From contig NZ_CAWNSW010000161.1 in assembly GCF_963877135.1 (NCBI RefSeq), positions 1 through 64,000 on the forward strand: a stretch of DNA of 64,000 nucleotides, written 5' to 3'. Shown here piece after piece: positions 26,327 to 35,600 of this stretch. Positions within the stretch are counted from its first letter, which is position 1; each line of letters starts with the position of its first letter. Below the pieces are notes generated by a model. The model was not told the origin of the DNA, ran no database searches, and saw only the letters and a program-made list of their open reading frames with translations. The stretch is from Stenomitos frigidus_A (GTDB taxonomy: Bacteria; Cyanobacteriota; Cyanobacteriia; Leptolyngbyales; Leptolyngbyaceae). The position numbers and the translations under genes are program-made.

Positions 26327-27718
26327 TCAGAAATGGCTGGCAGTGCCTATCCCATCAAGTTGTTGCTGATAAAGCTGCTGATAATGAGCGCGCTTCGCAA
26401 CTTGCCATTCATGCCACTGCAAGCCAATTAAAGCAGCGACTGACAGCATAAACCCTGGCTCCTCCATCAGTGTCAGGATAAACCCGTTGACGATGACGTT
26501 GAGCAAGATAAATCTGCAACTGTCAGTCGGGCAGAGCCGAGTCCATGCCAGAAACCACAGATAAAGATAGCTAAGCAAGCCTAGAAAGCCTAAATCACCC
26601 CAAACACCAGCGAAGCCCCAGAAGGGAGAAAACATTGTGGAATCCAGGTAGTTGCCATTATAAGTCGCCCAAATCACGTCGGTCACTGGGTGAGTAGTGG
26701 CACCAAAGGGTTTTAGTAGCGCTTCATAGTCTTTGAGCAGCCAGCCACCCAACCGCCCAACAGTGTGGCCAGGGCCGAGCCCCAAAAACCAATTCAAGGC
26801 TGATTCATAATAGGTTGGAATAATCCGAAGCGGCCCCGTTTTAAGTAACGTCGCGTCGCCATTGGGCCCATAAATATCGCGGTTAATCCAGGCTTTATAA
26901 GCGCCAAAGGCATCAACATTTTGAATACACCACCAGAGAATAGGAAGCACGATGCTTGCGGCGATCGCGTACTTAATGACCAGCACAATATTCTTACTAC
27001 GGCTCACGATTAACAGTAGCCAGGCTGCCACCGCCACTAACAGCACCTGTTTTGCATCCGCAACCTGAATTTGTAGAAGCGTAGCAACCACCACCGCAAG
27101 CCTTAGCCATAGCGGAGCCGTTTTAACACGAAGAAAGAAGTAGATACAAAAGATGAGGGACACATTCGCTGAAACGACATGCCCACCGTAGGACAGGTAA
27201 AAGACTCCCTGAACGTTGTCCTCTACGGTCAATTTTGTATGGTCAAGAATATGTGCATCAATGAGAACCCGTTCGACCAGCGCCAGCAAGAGATTGGCAA
27301 AACCAAAGCCCAACAGCCACCCTTTAAACCGCTTCAAATCTTTGGCTGAAAAGGGGATGCAGGTGATGGTGAGCAGCAGCAGAAACGGTTCTGTTAATAG
27401 CAAAAAATCGACGAGCGCATTAATGGCTCCTGCACCATTCAGAATCGCACTGGCTACAGTGATACCAAAGAGGATCAGCAGACCCATAAACAGCGCTTTA
27501 CTGGTCGAGATCTGCTGTCGATGTTTGACGCGCGTTTGCACCAGCACAATGCCGCAAGCGAGTGGAACCACCACAAAGTGCAAAAAGTTGATTGCAGCGG
27601 GTGCTCCCATGGAGCTGAGAAGCCTGGGAAAGAAAGCGGTAGCGAACGCAATAAGGACAAGCGTTGAGCCTTTGATCAGTCCGCTCTGTTCTTGATATGT
27701 GCCTGCGTCTGTGTTCAT
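26327..27718 (-). CDS. Wzy/O-antigen ligase-like polymerase
   Basis: A 463-residue membrane protein with about 10-12 hydrophobic helices (for example LLMGLLILFGITVASAILNG and LVLIAFATAFFPRLLSSMG). A large periplasmic loop in the second half contains LGLGPGHTVGRLGGWL, characteristic of Wzy polymerases and WaaL ligases. It probably polymerises or transfers the repeat units made by the surrounding glycosyltransferases. It lies between the toxin-antitoxin pair and the transferase genes, with about 150 bp upstream to the next gene. Confidence 0.8.
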   Translation of the reverse strand: MNTDAGTYQEQSGLIKGSTLVLIAFATAFFPRLLSSMGAPAAINFLHFVVVPLACGIVLVQTRVKHRQQISTSKALFMGLLILFGITVASAILNGAGAINALVDFLLLTEPFLLLLTITCIPFSAKDLKRFKGWLLGFGFANLLLALVERVLIDAHILDHTKLTVEDNVQGVFYLSYGGHVVSANVSLIFCIYFFLRVKTAPLWLRLAVVVATLLQIQVADAKQVLLVAVAAWLLLIVSRSKNIVLVIKYAIAASIVLPILWWCIQNVDAFGAYKAWINRDIYGPNGDATLLKTGPLRIIPTYYESALNWFLGLGPGHTVGRLGGWLLKDYEALLKPFGATTHPVTDVIWATYNGNYLDSTMFSPFWGFAGVWGDLGFLGLLSYLYLWFLAWTRLCPTDSCRFILLNVIVNGFILTLMEEPGFMLSVAALIGLQWHEWQVAKRAHYQQLYQQQLDGIGTASHF

Positions 27719-27868
27719 TGAGCCCTTTCTGGTGATCTACTTGCCATCTTCGGATAGGGATACATCAGTGCCATATCCCTACTTCTTTATTAGTGAGTCG
27801 GTCGCGCGGATCAGGAAAGTACCCGTGAAGTTTCAGCAGCTTTTCTGTGGCATCGGTGTGGTAGCCGC

Positions 27869-29062
27869 TTATTGCGTCAGCATTAGATTAGTGTCCGGGA
27901 GGTTAGTGTCAGCACTTGCATAAATCGCCATCAATTGATGATAGTTTTTTGTCGCCGTGTATTTCGCTTCAAATTCAGCCCTTGCGTTCTGACGCATGTG
28001 TGCCAACTTGGCCGGGTTTGCTAGCAACCATTCCACCTTGGCTGCTAACGCCTGTGGGCTCGCCGGTTCAAACAAAAGCCCTGTACGACCCGATTCCACT
28101 AGCTCGGCAATGGCACCAATGTCTGAAGCAACCACAGGCGTACCTTTGGCAAAGGCTTCGATCGCCACCCGGCCAAACGTTTCGTACCATTTAGAGGGGA
28201 AGACCAAACACATCGCGTTGCCCATGAGGGCGTGCACCTCTGTCATGGGTTTCCGTCCTAACCAGGTAACATGAGGCATGCGTTGGGTTGCTTCGACCAC
28301 TTGATCGGCTAAGGGGCCATCGCCCACAATTTTGAGCGGCAGGGGATGTTCTAATTGTGCCCAGGCAGCCAGGAGTGTGTCTAAGCCTTTCTCAACCGAG
28401 AGCCGACCGACATAGAGGGCATAGCCGCCCTGACCCTCACCCACACCCGGATCAGGATCAACAAAATTGGGCTTAACGAAAATTTTGTGGGCGGGTAAGC
28501 CCCCTTCAATGAATTTCTGGCGCGCAAATTCAGTCAGAGTGATGTAGCGATCGACCGTCTCTGTCCAGGTTTGCTTGGCCCGGTGAAAGGCCAGCATGGC
28601 GGTCACGCCGGCACTCGCGAGGCGATTTTCGCGGTAGCACCCATGCAAGACGCCAGGATAGGGTACAGCTTTGCCAAGGCAGTCTTCACATACGCTGCCG
28701 TTGCGGAAGAACAGCGCATTGGGGCAGAGCAAGCGATAATTGTGTAAGGTTTGCACCACCGGAACCCCCTGCTCACGCGCGGCATAATAAACCGATGGTG
28801 AAATCAGGGGAAAGAAGTTTTGCACATGCATGACGTCGTAGGTCTGTTGCGCTAGACGCTGCTTGACGGCTTGATAGGCGTCTTGAGACCACACCGTTTT
28901 GATTGCCATTTGGGCTTTGCTCAAGCTAGCAACGCGATCGTTCGTTTCTTCATAGGCATCGACCTCATGCCCTGCATCTTTTAACAGCTTGATCTCGGCT
29001 TCATAGCACTCATCTTCACCGCCGCGAATTTGGTAGAGATTGTGGACGGCTAAGATGTGCAT
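27869..29062 (-). CDS. Glycosyltransferase family 4 (GT-B fold)
   Basis: A 397-residue GT-B enzyme. The N-terminal domain begins MHILAVHNLYQIRGGEDECY, with the glycine-rich acceptor loop. It contains a Cys-rich segment (NGSVCEDCLGKAVPYPGVLH) seen in some family 4 members. The C-terminal nucleotide-sugar domain has YVGRLSVEKGLDTLL and the EX7E motif in ETFGRVAIEAFAKGTPVV. It transfers a sugar, probably with retention, during repeat-unit assembly; donor and acceptor are unknown. The last residues (TNLPDTNLMLTQ) look repeat-derived. It overlaps the upstream gene by 47 bp. Confidence 0.9.
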   Translation of the reverse strand: MHILAVHNLYQIRGGEDECYEAEIKLLKDAGHEVDAYEETNDRVASLSKAQMAIKTVWSQDAYQAVKQRLAQQTYDVMHVQNFFPLISPSVYYAAREQGVPVVQTLHNYRLLCPNALFFRNGSVCEDCLGKAVPYPGVLHGCYRENRLASAGVTAMLAFHRAKQTWTETVDRYITLTEFARQKFIEGGLPAHKIFVKPNFVDPDPGVGEGQGGYALYVGRLSVEKGLDTLLAAWAQLEHPLPLKIVGDGPLADQVVEATQRMPHVTWLGRKPMTEVHALMGNAMCLVFPSKWYETFGRVAIEAFAKGTPVVASDIGAIAELVESGRTGLLFEPASPQALAAKVEWLLANPAKLAHMRQNARAEFEAKYTATKNYHQLMAIYASADTNLPDTNLMLTQ

Positions 29063-30074
29063 ATTGAGGACTCCTATCGAGTTCAGGATGGCTATTGCCA
29101 GCGCTTGTACTGACCTGTTTCAAAGCCCGCCGCGCTTCAGGAGAGAATTTCTGCTGCCAGAGGCGCTGAATGGCATAGGTGGGGTGGGTGGCGATCGCAA
29201 GGCTCAAGTAAAACCCGCCACGCCAATACTTCTTTTCAGCAACATGTAGACCGGCTTTGCGGTAATAAAACTGTCCCCAGAGATGCACTTTTTGACTAAA
29301 TTGAGCGATGAAGGGGGTATTGGCCTCTGCCTGCTTGAACGCATCCAGTACCGGCAATGGCGTTCCATTCAGGCGTGCATGGTGACGCGCCACAATGTAT
29401 CTGGAGAAAAACTGTTGGGCGAAAAATTTCTCCATCGACGAGCTTTTTTGATGCATGCGATAGAGCAGCAATGGCTCTGGAACCGTAAGAATGGGGCCAT
29501 ATTCTGTGAGACGGCTCAAAAGATCGAGATCTTGAGCAAGGGCTATTTGAGAGTCATAACCACCAACGGCTAATAAAGCATCCTTTTTATAGAACATCGT
29601 TGGATGAATCACGAAAGGAATTTCACCTGCCTCTTTCAGGCTGTAGAATTCGTGTTCGGTCAATGGTCCTTGCCGCTGTAAGCTCAGCACTTCACCAGTT
29701 AAGCTTAGGTGATGCACATACGACCCCCAAACCACCACATTGGGGTTAGCTATAGCCGCCTTCATTTGTTTTTCCAGACGAGTTGGCACGGCAATATCAT
29801 CGGCATCCATACGTGCAATCCAGCCATACTTTGAAGCTTTGATACCTGTGTTTAACGCCTGACAAATGCCGCCATGTTGAATTTGAATTAAGCGTAGTCG
29901 CTGATCGCGATAGCGATGGCGTTGAATGATCTCAACGGTGTCATCGATCGAGCCATCATCTACGATAATCAATTCTAACTCTTGAAACGTTTGATTGAGA
30001 ATACTTTCGATCGCTTCAGCAATGAATGCAGAGGCATTATAAGAAGGCATTACGACACTAATCATGAGATTCAA
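29016..30074 (-). CDS. Glycosyltransferase family 2 (GT-A fold)
   Basis: The N-terminal GT2 domain is clear: MISVVMPSYNASAFIAEAIE, LELIIVDDGSIDDTVEII, and the DxD motif in WIARMDADDIAVPTR. About 120 C-terminal residues are alpha-helical and end in a polar tail (HPELDRSPQYAHLSRPQ). This tail overlaps the next gene by 47 bp, so the end may have been extended by loss of an earlier stop. It adds one sugar to the polysaccharide repeat unit. Confidence 0.9.
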   Translation of the reverse strand: MNLMISVVMPSYNASAFIAEAIESILNQTFQELELIIVDDGSIDDTVEIIQRHRYRDQRLRLIQIQHGGICQALNTGIKASKYGWIARMDADDIAVPTRLEKQMKAAIANPNVVVWGSYVHHLSLTGEVLSLQRQGPLTEHEFYSLKEAGEIPFVIHPTMFYKKDALLAVGGYDSQIALAQDLDLLSRLTEYGPILTVPEPLLLYRMHQKSSSMEKFFAQQFFSRYIVARHHARLNGTPLPVLDAFKQAEANTPFIAQFSQKVHLWGQFYYRKAGLHVAEKKYWRGGFYLSLAIATHPTYAIQRLWQQKFSPEARRALKQVSTSAGNSHPELDRSPQYAHLSRPQSLPNSRR

Positions 30075-30333
30075 CCGTGCTTGGTGAATGTGGAGTAAGC
30101 CAAAGATTGACTTTACATCTACTTAGCTTGGATTGAATTTATCGCAATAACCACAACAGATATCTAAGGAATGGACGGTTTAAACATTGGAAATATTCGT
30201 TTATTAAAGTAACTAAAAAACTCGAATTACAGCACTCAAATAGAATATTAACGGCTGAATTAAAGCAGGCAAAGCTCACTCTGAAAATCACCTCTCACGA
30301 CCGCTTAAAACCTATTTTCAGCACGCTTCAACT
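30075..30333. other. Gap before MITE insertion; nothing recognised
   Basis: An A/T-rich stretch upstream of the GT2 gene with no supported ORF. It may hold a promoter for the downstream genes. The first copy of the 9-bp duplication GCTTCAACT is at 30325-30333. Confidence 0.4.
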
Positions 30334-30469
30334 GGGAGCATCCCTGCAAGTTTGCCCTCATCCCCCACCCCCTTCGCCCGTTTTAGGAGAAGGAGGTGGG
30401 GGATTAAAAATCCCTCTCCCAGGGCGAGAGAGGGATTTAGGGTGAGGGCTACAAAAGTGGGATGCACCC
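30334..30469. mobile_element. MITE-like palindromic element with 9-bp target duplication
   Basis: This 136-bp element has terminal inverted repeats GGGAGCATCCC and GGGATGCACCC (10 of 11 paired). Further inner arms are rich in CCCTCATCCC/GGGTGAGGG and CCCTCTCCC-type sequence. It is flanked by GCTTCAACT on both sides (30325-30333 and 30470-30478). The right-hand copy touches the stop codon of the next gene. The inner sequence is of a kind widely repeated in cyanobacterial genomes. Confidence 0.85.
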
Positions 30470-30477
30470 GCTTCAAC

Positions 30478-31491
30478 TTACATGCTTTTTCCACCACTAG
30501 CAGTACGGCGAGGTTTCTCAAGTTCATCCCAGGCAGGATTAATCAGCGAGTAATAGCCAATTTTTTTAAGAAAGCCCTTAATATTTTGCTCTAGCTGATA
30601 TCTACCTGGGGTAAATTCTGTGAGTGGAGACAATTTAGAAGGCTGATCTAATCGATTCCCACCTTTCAACCGTCCTGATTCACAGGCTTCCTTCAACCAC
30701 CACTTACAGGGGCCTGTCGCATGAAAACACTTCGCCTGCTTCATATTTTCCATCTCTAGAAGGCGAGTAACCGGAAAACCGCTTTTAATCAACAGGCGTT
30801 TCCAGTGATCGTTATACCAGCAGTGCCAGCGCTGGGTGTCCAAATAGGCTCCACCAAATTTCATCGCCAGGGCTGACCAAACAATCGCCTCAACAAACAT
30901 AGAGTTGGGAATCGCTTCGCCACCCAATTCGCCTAACAACCAATTTAGCCAGGTTAGCTCAACGGGTCTTCGCCATTGAGCTACACCAATATCAACGTGG
31001 TGTGCCAGTTTAACAGAAGCATTAAAAGCGGCTCGCACTGTTTCTAATGGTTGCAAGCAGCTAGGCGGTTGCCACATTAAAAGCAATGTTGTCTCTGGAG
31101 TAGACTCAAACGTAAATTTATTTGGGAAATAAAGATCCGGATCAAGAATAATCATCTCTTCACCAACTGCCGCGAAGAGTAACGGATCGGTGATTTTACG
31201 CCAGCAAGGATGTCCATTTCTGAATGCTTGCAGATGAGGTAGATCGCGAAACTGTTCAGCAGCATGATCATCTGCTTCACGTTTGCTAAAAATCTGGTAT
31301 TGATGATTTTGTGGGTTAGCAATCGTTGTTAGTGCATGAGCAAGATCTTTTTTATCCTCTTCTGAATCTGTAATTAACTTAATATTGAGCGCCTCTAAGG
31401 CGTTAGAGAACAACGTCTCTAAGCAAATGCTGGCGTAGGGCAACGATTTTGGCGATAGTATTAAGAAGACGCTTCGAAGATCAGTCATCAC
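30478..31491 (-). CDS. Putative glycosyltransferase-like protein (GT-A type)
   Basis: A 337-residue protein I do not recognise with certainty. An N-terminal VFLILSPKSLPYASICLETL and a DxD-like element in EEMIILDPDLYFPNKF suggest a nucleotide-diphospho-sugar transferase fold, somewhat like GT8. The middle contains Trp-rich VAQWRRPVELTWLNWLLGEL, and the end is basic. Its position inside the glycosyltransferase run supports a role in polysaccharide assembly. The stop codon lies at the edge of a MITE insertion, so the native C-terminus may have been slightly different. Confidence 0.6.
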   Translation of the reverse strand: MMTDLRSVFLILSPKSLPYASICLETLFSNALEALNIKLITDSEEDKKDLAHALTTIANPQNHQYQIFSKREADDHAAEQFRDLPHLQAFRNGHPCWRKITDPLLFAAVGEEMIILDPDLYFPNKFTFESTPETTLLLMWQPPSCLQPLETVRAAFNASVKLAHHVDIGVAQWRRPVELTWLNWLLGELGGEAIPNSMFVEAIVWSALAMKFGGAYLDTQRWHCWYNDHWKRLLIKSGFPVTRLLEMENMKQAKCFHATGPCKWWLKEACESGRLKGGNRLDQPSKLSPLTEFTPGRYQLEQNIKGFLKKIGYYSLINPAWDELEKPRRTASGGKSM

Positions 31492-31573
31492 TTGAGCCTC
31501 ACTGTTAGTTAATAGCCGTAGAACTTAATTTCTTAAACAAGAAAATTTAAGGACTTTGAACGGTTAAACATTG

Positions 31574-31616
31574 AGTCACAAGGCAACAAAGACTAAGTCT
31601 TTGTTGCCTTGTGACT
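31574..31616. repeat. Perfect 43-bp palindrome at a glycosyltransferase stop codon
   Basis: A 21-bp arm, AGTCACAAGGCAACAAAGACT, a single A, then its exact complement. The right arm includes two bases of the stop codon of the minus-strand gene 31615-32922. There is no T-run after it on either strand. It would make a very stable hairpin in the mRNA between two genes of the cluster. Confidence 0.95.
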
Positions 31617-32922
31617 ATTCCGGCTTGGTTGTTTGCAACCCGACCGCTGCTGATGGAGCGGTTTGGCGGTGAAGCGGCTTGGAGACTATTGCCGCTTGAG
31701 TCGCCACATCTTCATACAGTTGAGCCAACGATCGCCCAACCCGTTCCCAGGCAAAGACTTGCTCAACGCGTTGACGGGCAGTTTTGCCCATTTGCACTCT
31801 CAAGTCGACATCGGTTGCCAGGCGCTGCATTGCCACTGCTAAATCGGTAACGGCCTGGTCGGGGGTATCCGCTGCCACCTTAAAGCCCGTTTCCTCTGTC
31901 ACCTGAACGGCTGGGCCACCCAGATCGAGACAAATGACTGGACGGCTGGCTGCCATTGCCTCCAGGCAGACCCAACCGCCAGAATCGTGTAGGCTGGGAT
32001 GCACTAGCGCGATGCACTCGCCCAACTTCTCTAGGCTTTGCTGACGCGGTAAACGTCCGAAAAATTCGACGCGATCGCCCACACCCAACTCTGCTGCCAG
32101 GGCTTGTAGGCGTTCTCGCTCAGGACCCTCACCACAAAGCCAATATTCGGCGTCGGGTAGGTTGGCAGCTGCAAAGGCACGCACGCCCAGGTGAAAGCCT
32201 TTCCAATGTAAAAGTCGGCCCATGCTAATGAATTTGACCGGGTAGCTGCTGGCAGGCATCGGGTATTGAGCCAGTCGCAATAGTTCCTCATCAGGCAACC
32301 CTGTTTCGGAAATGATCTGCACCTGTTTGGCGCCCAATTGACGCAACCGTTGAGCGGTGTCTTCGGTCGTGGCTCGCACAACCGTACTGCGGCGAACGGT
32401 CAGGCGCGTAAAGGGATCATGTTCACCGATGCCACGAAACCAGGCACGTGCCGTTTCGTACACTTTGGCACGCAGGCTGAAGTCGTTCCAAAACGGTTTG
32501 GGTGCCGACTCACCGCCGCCTACAGGCCCCCAAATAAAGGGAATGGGCAGCAGCGAGAGAAAGCTAGGGGTGGAATGGCGCACAAAGGTGACGTGGTGAG
32601 CGATATCAAACCCAATCTCGCGGTGCAGCCGACGAGCCACGAAGTAGGCCTGAATTTGCCAGAGATAGTAGTGAATTTGCATCGCACCAGACTGTCCCCA
32701 ACGCATGCTGTCCTTCCAGAAGGGGAGTGTGCAGTAGACCACATGCAGGCTCGGCACTGGGTGACGCGCTAACTCAGCGTCGATGACGGCTCCGCTTTCA
32801 TCAGGGCGGGTCAACACCCAAACGTCATGGTATTTGGCAACTTCCCGTGCCACGTTCCAACCAACGCCAGGTTCAGACCCTTTGCCCGGTTCACAGGAGT
32901 AGGCGGAGATGAGGATGTTCAT
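31615..32922 (-). CDS. Glycosyltransferase family 4 (GT-B fold)
   Basis: The start is set at MNILISAYSCEPGKGSEPG, because this is the typical first strand and acceptor loop of the family. The frame is open 29 codons upstream in low-complexity Pro/Ser sequence. A GPVGGGE segment is followed by the C-terminal domain with FISMGRLLHWKGFHLGV and the EX7E-like element in HDSGGWVCLEAMAASRPVI. It probably builds part of the exopolysaccharide unit. A perfect 43-bp palindrome begins at its stop codon. Confidence 0.9.
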   Translation of the reverse strand: MNILISAYSCEPGKGSEPGVGWNVAREVAKYHDVWVLTRPDESGAVIDAELARHPVPSLHVVYCTLPFWKDSMRWGQSGAMQIHYYLWQIQAYFVARRLHREIGFDIAHHVTFVRHSTPSFLSLLPIPFIWGPVGGGESAPKPFWNDFSLRAKVYETARAWFRGIGEHDPFTRLTVRRSTVVRATTEDTAQRLRQLGAKQVQIISETGLPDEELLRLAQYPMPASSYPVKFISMGRLLHWKGFHLGVRAFAAANLPDAEYWLCGEGPERERLQALAAELGVGDRVEFFGRLPRQQSLEKLGECIALVHPSLHDSGGWVCLEAMAASRPVICLDLGGPAVQVTEETGFKVAADTPDQAVTDLAVAMQRLATDVDLRVQMGKTARQRVEQVFAWERVGRSLAQLYEDVATQAAIVSKPLHRQTAPSAAVGLQTTKPE

Positions 32923-33025
32923 GAGAGTGGGGAGTGAGGAGTGAGGAGGCAGGGGATCTGAGGAAAGACGGGGAGCGGGGGAGGCTGTTAGTGACGTAAG
33001 GCTTTGCAACCGTTAGATAGCCGCT

Positions 33026-34219
33026 TTAGAGGTTGGATATGGCGGTGGGGCGATCGCTCACACGACCTTGAGTGAGGGGCATACTCACGGTGGGTAAGGT
33101 GCGATCGCGGTTGGCTCTTAGCAACTGTTCATAGACCTGGGCAACTTGGGCAGCGGTGTTTTCCCAGGTAAACTGTTTGGCGCGATCGAGCCCTTTGACA
33201 ACCAGGCTTTGGTAAAACGCCGGGTCGTTGTGCAAATGAGTAACAGCATTGGCGATCGCCTGACTGTCGTTGGGATCGACTAAAATCCCGGCATCACCGG
33301 CTACTTCGGGCATAGCGGAACAGTTAGCGGTAATGACGGGCGTGCCGCAGGCCATGGCTTCGAGGAGCGTCAGCCCAAAGCCCTCATGTAGGGACGGTGC
33401 CACCAGCACATCGGCAGCGCTGTAGATTTTGACCAGCGCGGCTTTATCAGGATTACCAAGGTAGCGAATATAGGGTTCTAAGGCCCGATCGCGGATGAAG
33501 GCTTTTTGCTCGTCGGTGAAGTCGGCGCTCACTTTCCAGAACTGAACGGGCAGCCCCTGTTTCACCAGACTGGCTAGCGCTTGCAGAATGGCGATCAGGT
33601 TTTTACGGGGATGGTTTGACCCAACGTTGAGCAGACAGATGGTTTCAGCCGATGCACCCTGCTGCTGCCGCAACGCCTCGGTTTGCTGGGGAGTGGTGGG
33701 CTGAAAGATAGGCTCAACCGCATTGGGGACGACGGTGATGTGAGATGGATCGATGTCTAACAGTTGGGTCGTGTCGTAAGCGGTGACCGCGGAAACGGTG
33801 ACGACATGATTTGCCTGGCTCATGCCTCTGACTGATCGCTGCCATAATCCAGTGCTGACAAACGGCACTTGCACAGAGCCTTGCAGGTTGTCGCGGTAAA
33901 AAAAGTTGATTAAGTCATGACAGGTGACCACAACGGGTATCCCACGTTTTTTGACCCAGCGCACGATATGAGCTTCGCTGTGGTCGATGATGTGCACCAG
34001 ATCGGCAGGTTGCTGAGCTACGGCATGGGGAAACCGCCAGAAGCGTTCGTAGGCTTTTTGGGCTCGCAGCACGATCGATCGACTCCGGCGATCGGCCGGA
34101 TGGGGCACTAGCTCGGTAATCTCCCAATCAGGACGCACGATCGTCAGTCCGGCGATAAGACCGTCTGCATAAGTATCCATACTGAAGTTGGGCATGGGGC
34201 GCACAATGGCAACGCGCAT
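33026..34219 (-). CDS. Glycosyltransferase family 4 (GT-B fold)
   Basis: The start at MRVAIVRPMPNFSMDTYADG is supported by GGAGG 6 nt upstream; a longer open frame reaches 34294. The N-domain has VVVTCHDLINFFYRDN. The C-domain has LLNVGSNHPRKNLIAI, a DVLVAPSLHEGFGLTLLEAM segment holding EX7E, and a GDAGILVDPND loop. It resembles mannosyl- or glucosyltransferases of the WbaZ/RfaB kind; the specificity is not readable. It is one of three consecutive GT4 genes. Confidence 0.9.
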   Translation of the reverse strand: MRVAIVRPMPNFSMDTYADGLIAGLTIVRPDWEITELVPHPADRRSRSIVLRAQKAYERFWRFPHAVAQQPADLVHIIDHSEAHIVRWVKKRGIPVVVTCHDLINFFYRDNLQGSVQVPFVSTGLWQRSVRGMSQANHVVTVSAVTAYDTTQLLDIDPSHITVVPNAVEPIFQPTTPQQTEALRQQQGASAETICLLNVGSNHPRKNLIAILQALASLVKQGLPVQFWKVSADFTDEQKAFIRDRALEPYIRYLGNPDKAALVKIYSAADVLVAPSLHEGFGLTLLEAMACGTPVITANCSAMPEVAGDAGILVDPNDSQAIANAVTHLHNDPAFYQSLVVKGLDRAKQFTWENTAAQVAQVYEQLLRANRDRTLPTVSMPLTQGRVSDRPTAISNL

Positions 34220-34282
34220 CGGTTCCTCCGGGAGATAAGCAGGGGCATGAGCAGAAACAGTAACCGGGGATTCGTCTTCCCT

Positions 34283-34310
34283 GTAGGGGCGCACGGCCGT
34301 GTACCCCTAC
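34283..34310. repeat. 28-bp palindrome GTAGGGG...CCCCTAC
   Basis: GTAGGGG and CCCCTAC arms flank an inner CACGGCCGTG palindrome. Related palindromes occur at 58077-58104 and, decayed, at about 14490 and 48440. It is a small interspersed palindromic repeat of the kind common in cyanobacteria. It lies between two glycosyltransferase genes. Confidence 0.9.
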
Positions 34311-34328
34311 GTGATATGGCTAAAGGAT

Positions 34329-35600
34329 TTATGGTGTGGAAACCTCCTTTGCAGTCACCGCAAGGGGTTCGGGCAGCGGGGCAGCAAGTATCTCGGTGTT
34401 GGTTAGCGGCTGACCGTTGATCCGCGCCATTAGCGTTAGAAAGGCATTGAGTTCACAATCCAGGTCTTGCTGCGCAAAGACGGCTTTGGCGTGCTGGCTA
34501 TAGATTTGACGTGTGGAGGCATCCGTCAATGCCAGAATGGCGTCTGTTAGCGCAGTGCCATCACCACTGGGGTAGACCAGACCGTTGTAGCGGTGCTGAA
34601 CGGTATCGCGATAGCCCCAGTTGCCGCAGCGATCGCTCAAAATCGCGGGACACCCTGCCGCCATGGCTTCGGAGACGACTAAGGGATGGGGATCAATCCA
34701 GGAGGTGGAGACGAAAACATCTAAGGCAGCATAGTAGAGCGGTAGTTTGCTCTGATTCACAAAGCCAACGTTAAGCACTTCGCCATGCAGCTCGGCCAAC
34801 CGTTGGTTGATGGCGGGTTCCAGGTCGCCACCGCCAATCATAATGCCACGCACTCTCGAATCGCGTTGGTGTGCGGCAGCAATCGCATCGATGAATTCAA
34901 AGGGGTTTTTGCGATCGATGTATTTGCCGACAAACCCATAGAGAATGGTTTGATCATCCCAGCCGAGCTGCTGTCGAATGATGGGAATCTCGTCCTGCTG
35001 ACTGGCGATGGTTTGTTCAAACCGCTCGCGATCGACAGGATAGCAACCACGCACGATGTGATCGCGACTCACCCCGTAATGGCGCAGATAGATTTCATTA
35101 TGGTCGCCGCTTGCAATCCAATAATCGGCTAACCCATACATCCAGGGATATAAGACGGCTGTGGCAAGCTTTCGCGCATAGCTGGTGTCACTGTCGGTGA
35201 TGATGGTGGCATCGTTCTGCATCAAGATGGGAATTTTGCGGAGCTTGCAGAGCAGGACGGCTAACCGATAAGACAGGGTATAAAAACTGGAGATAAAAAC
35301 GGCATCAAAGCTTTGTGGGGTCAAGCGATCGATCAGGGCTGGGTTGAATAAGCCGCGCTCAATGCTGGAGGCAATGGTGCCGTTGATGGTTTTGAGGTAC
35401 TCATACTCATAGCCACTGGTCAAATCCACATCCCACGGTTGGCTGCTACCCAGTTGTCGATCGCCCCCAACCTGGTTTTCGTTGCACAAATAAAGAGCCG
35501 TGACCGAAACACCGGGTTGCTGGTTGAGTTTGCGCCACAGAGGTGCGTGGTGCTGGGTGGGATGGGTGAAGACGACGCCTAAGCGAAAGGGTTGAGTCAT
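34329..35600 (-). CDS. Glycosyltransferase family 4 (GT-B fold)
   Basis: A 423-residue GT-B enzyme beginning MTQPFRLGVVFTHPTQHHAP. The C-domain includes YGFVGKYIDRKNPFEFID, MIGGGDLEPAIN and FVSTSWIDPHPLVVSEAMAA, with an E near the usual EX7E position. A region of TNTEILAAPLPEPLAV follows at the end. The stop codon of the gene upstream (35597-36664) overlaps its start by 4 bp, indicating translational coupling. Confidence 0.88.
   Translation of the reverse strand: MTQPFRLGVVFTHPTQHHAPLWRKLNQQPGVSVTALYLCNENQVGGDRQLGSSQPWDVDLTSGYEYEYLKTINGTIASSIERGLFNPALIDRLTPQSFDAVFISSFYTLSYRLAVLLCKLRKIPILMQNDATIITDSDTSYARKLATAVLYPWMYGLADYWIASGDHNEIYLRHYGVSRDHIVRGCYPVDRERFEQTIASQQDEIPIIRQQLGWDDQTILYGFVGKYIDRKNPFEFIDAIAAAHQRDSRVRGIMIGGGDLEPAINQRLAELHGEVLNVGFVNQSKLPLYYAALDVFVSTSWIDPHPLVVSEAMAAGCPAILSDRCGNWGYRDTVQHRYNGLVYPSGDGTALTDAILALTDASTRQIYSQHAKAVFAQQDLDCELNAFLTLMARINGQPLTNTEILAAPLPEPLAVTAKEVSTP

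Noticed and set aside
34283..34310. The GTAGGGG...CCCCTAC palindrome as a transcription terminator
   Set aside because: It has no T-run on either strand and near copies occur elsewhere, so it is an interspersed repeat.
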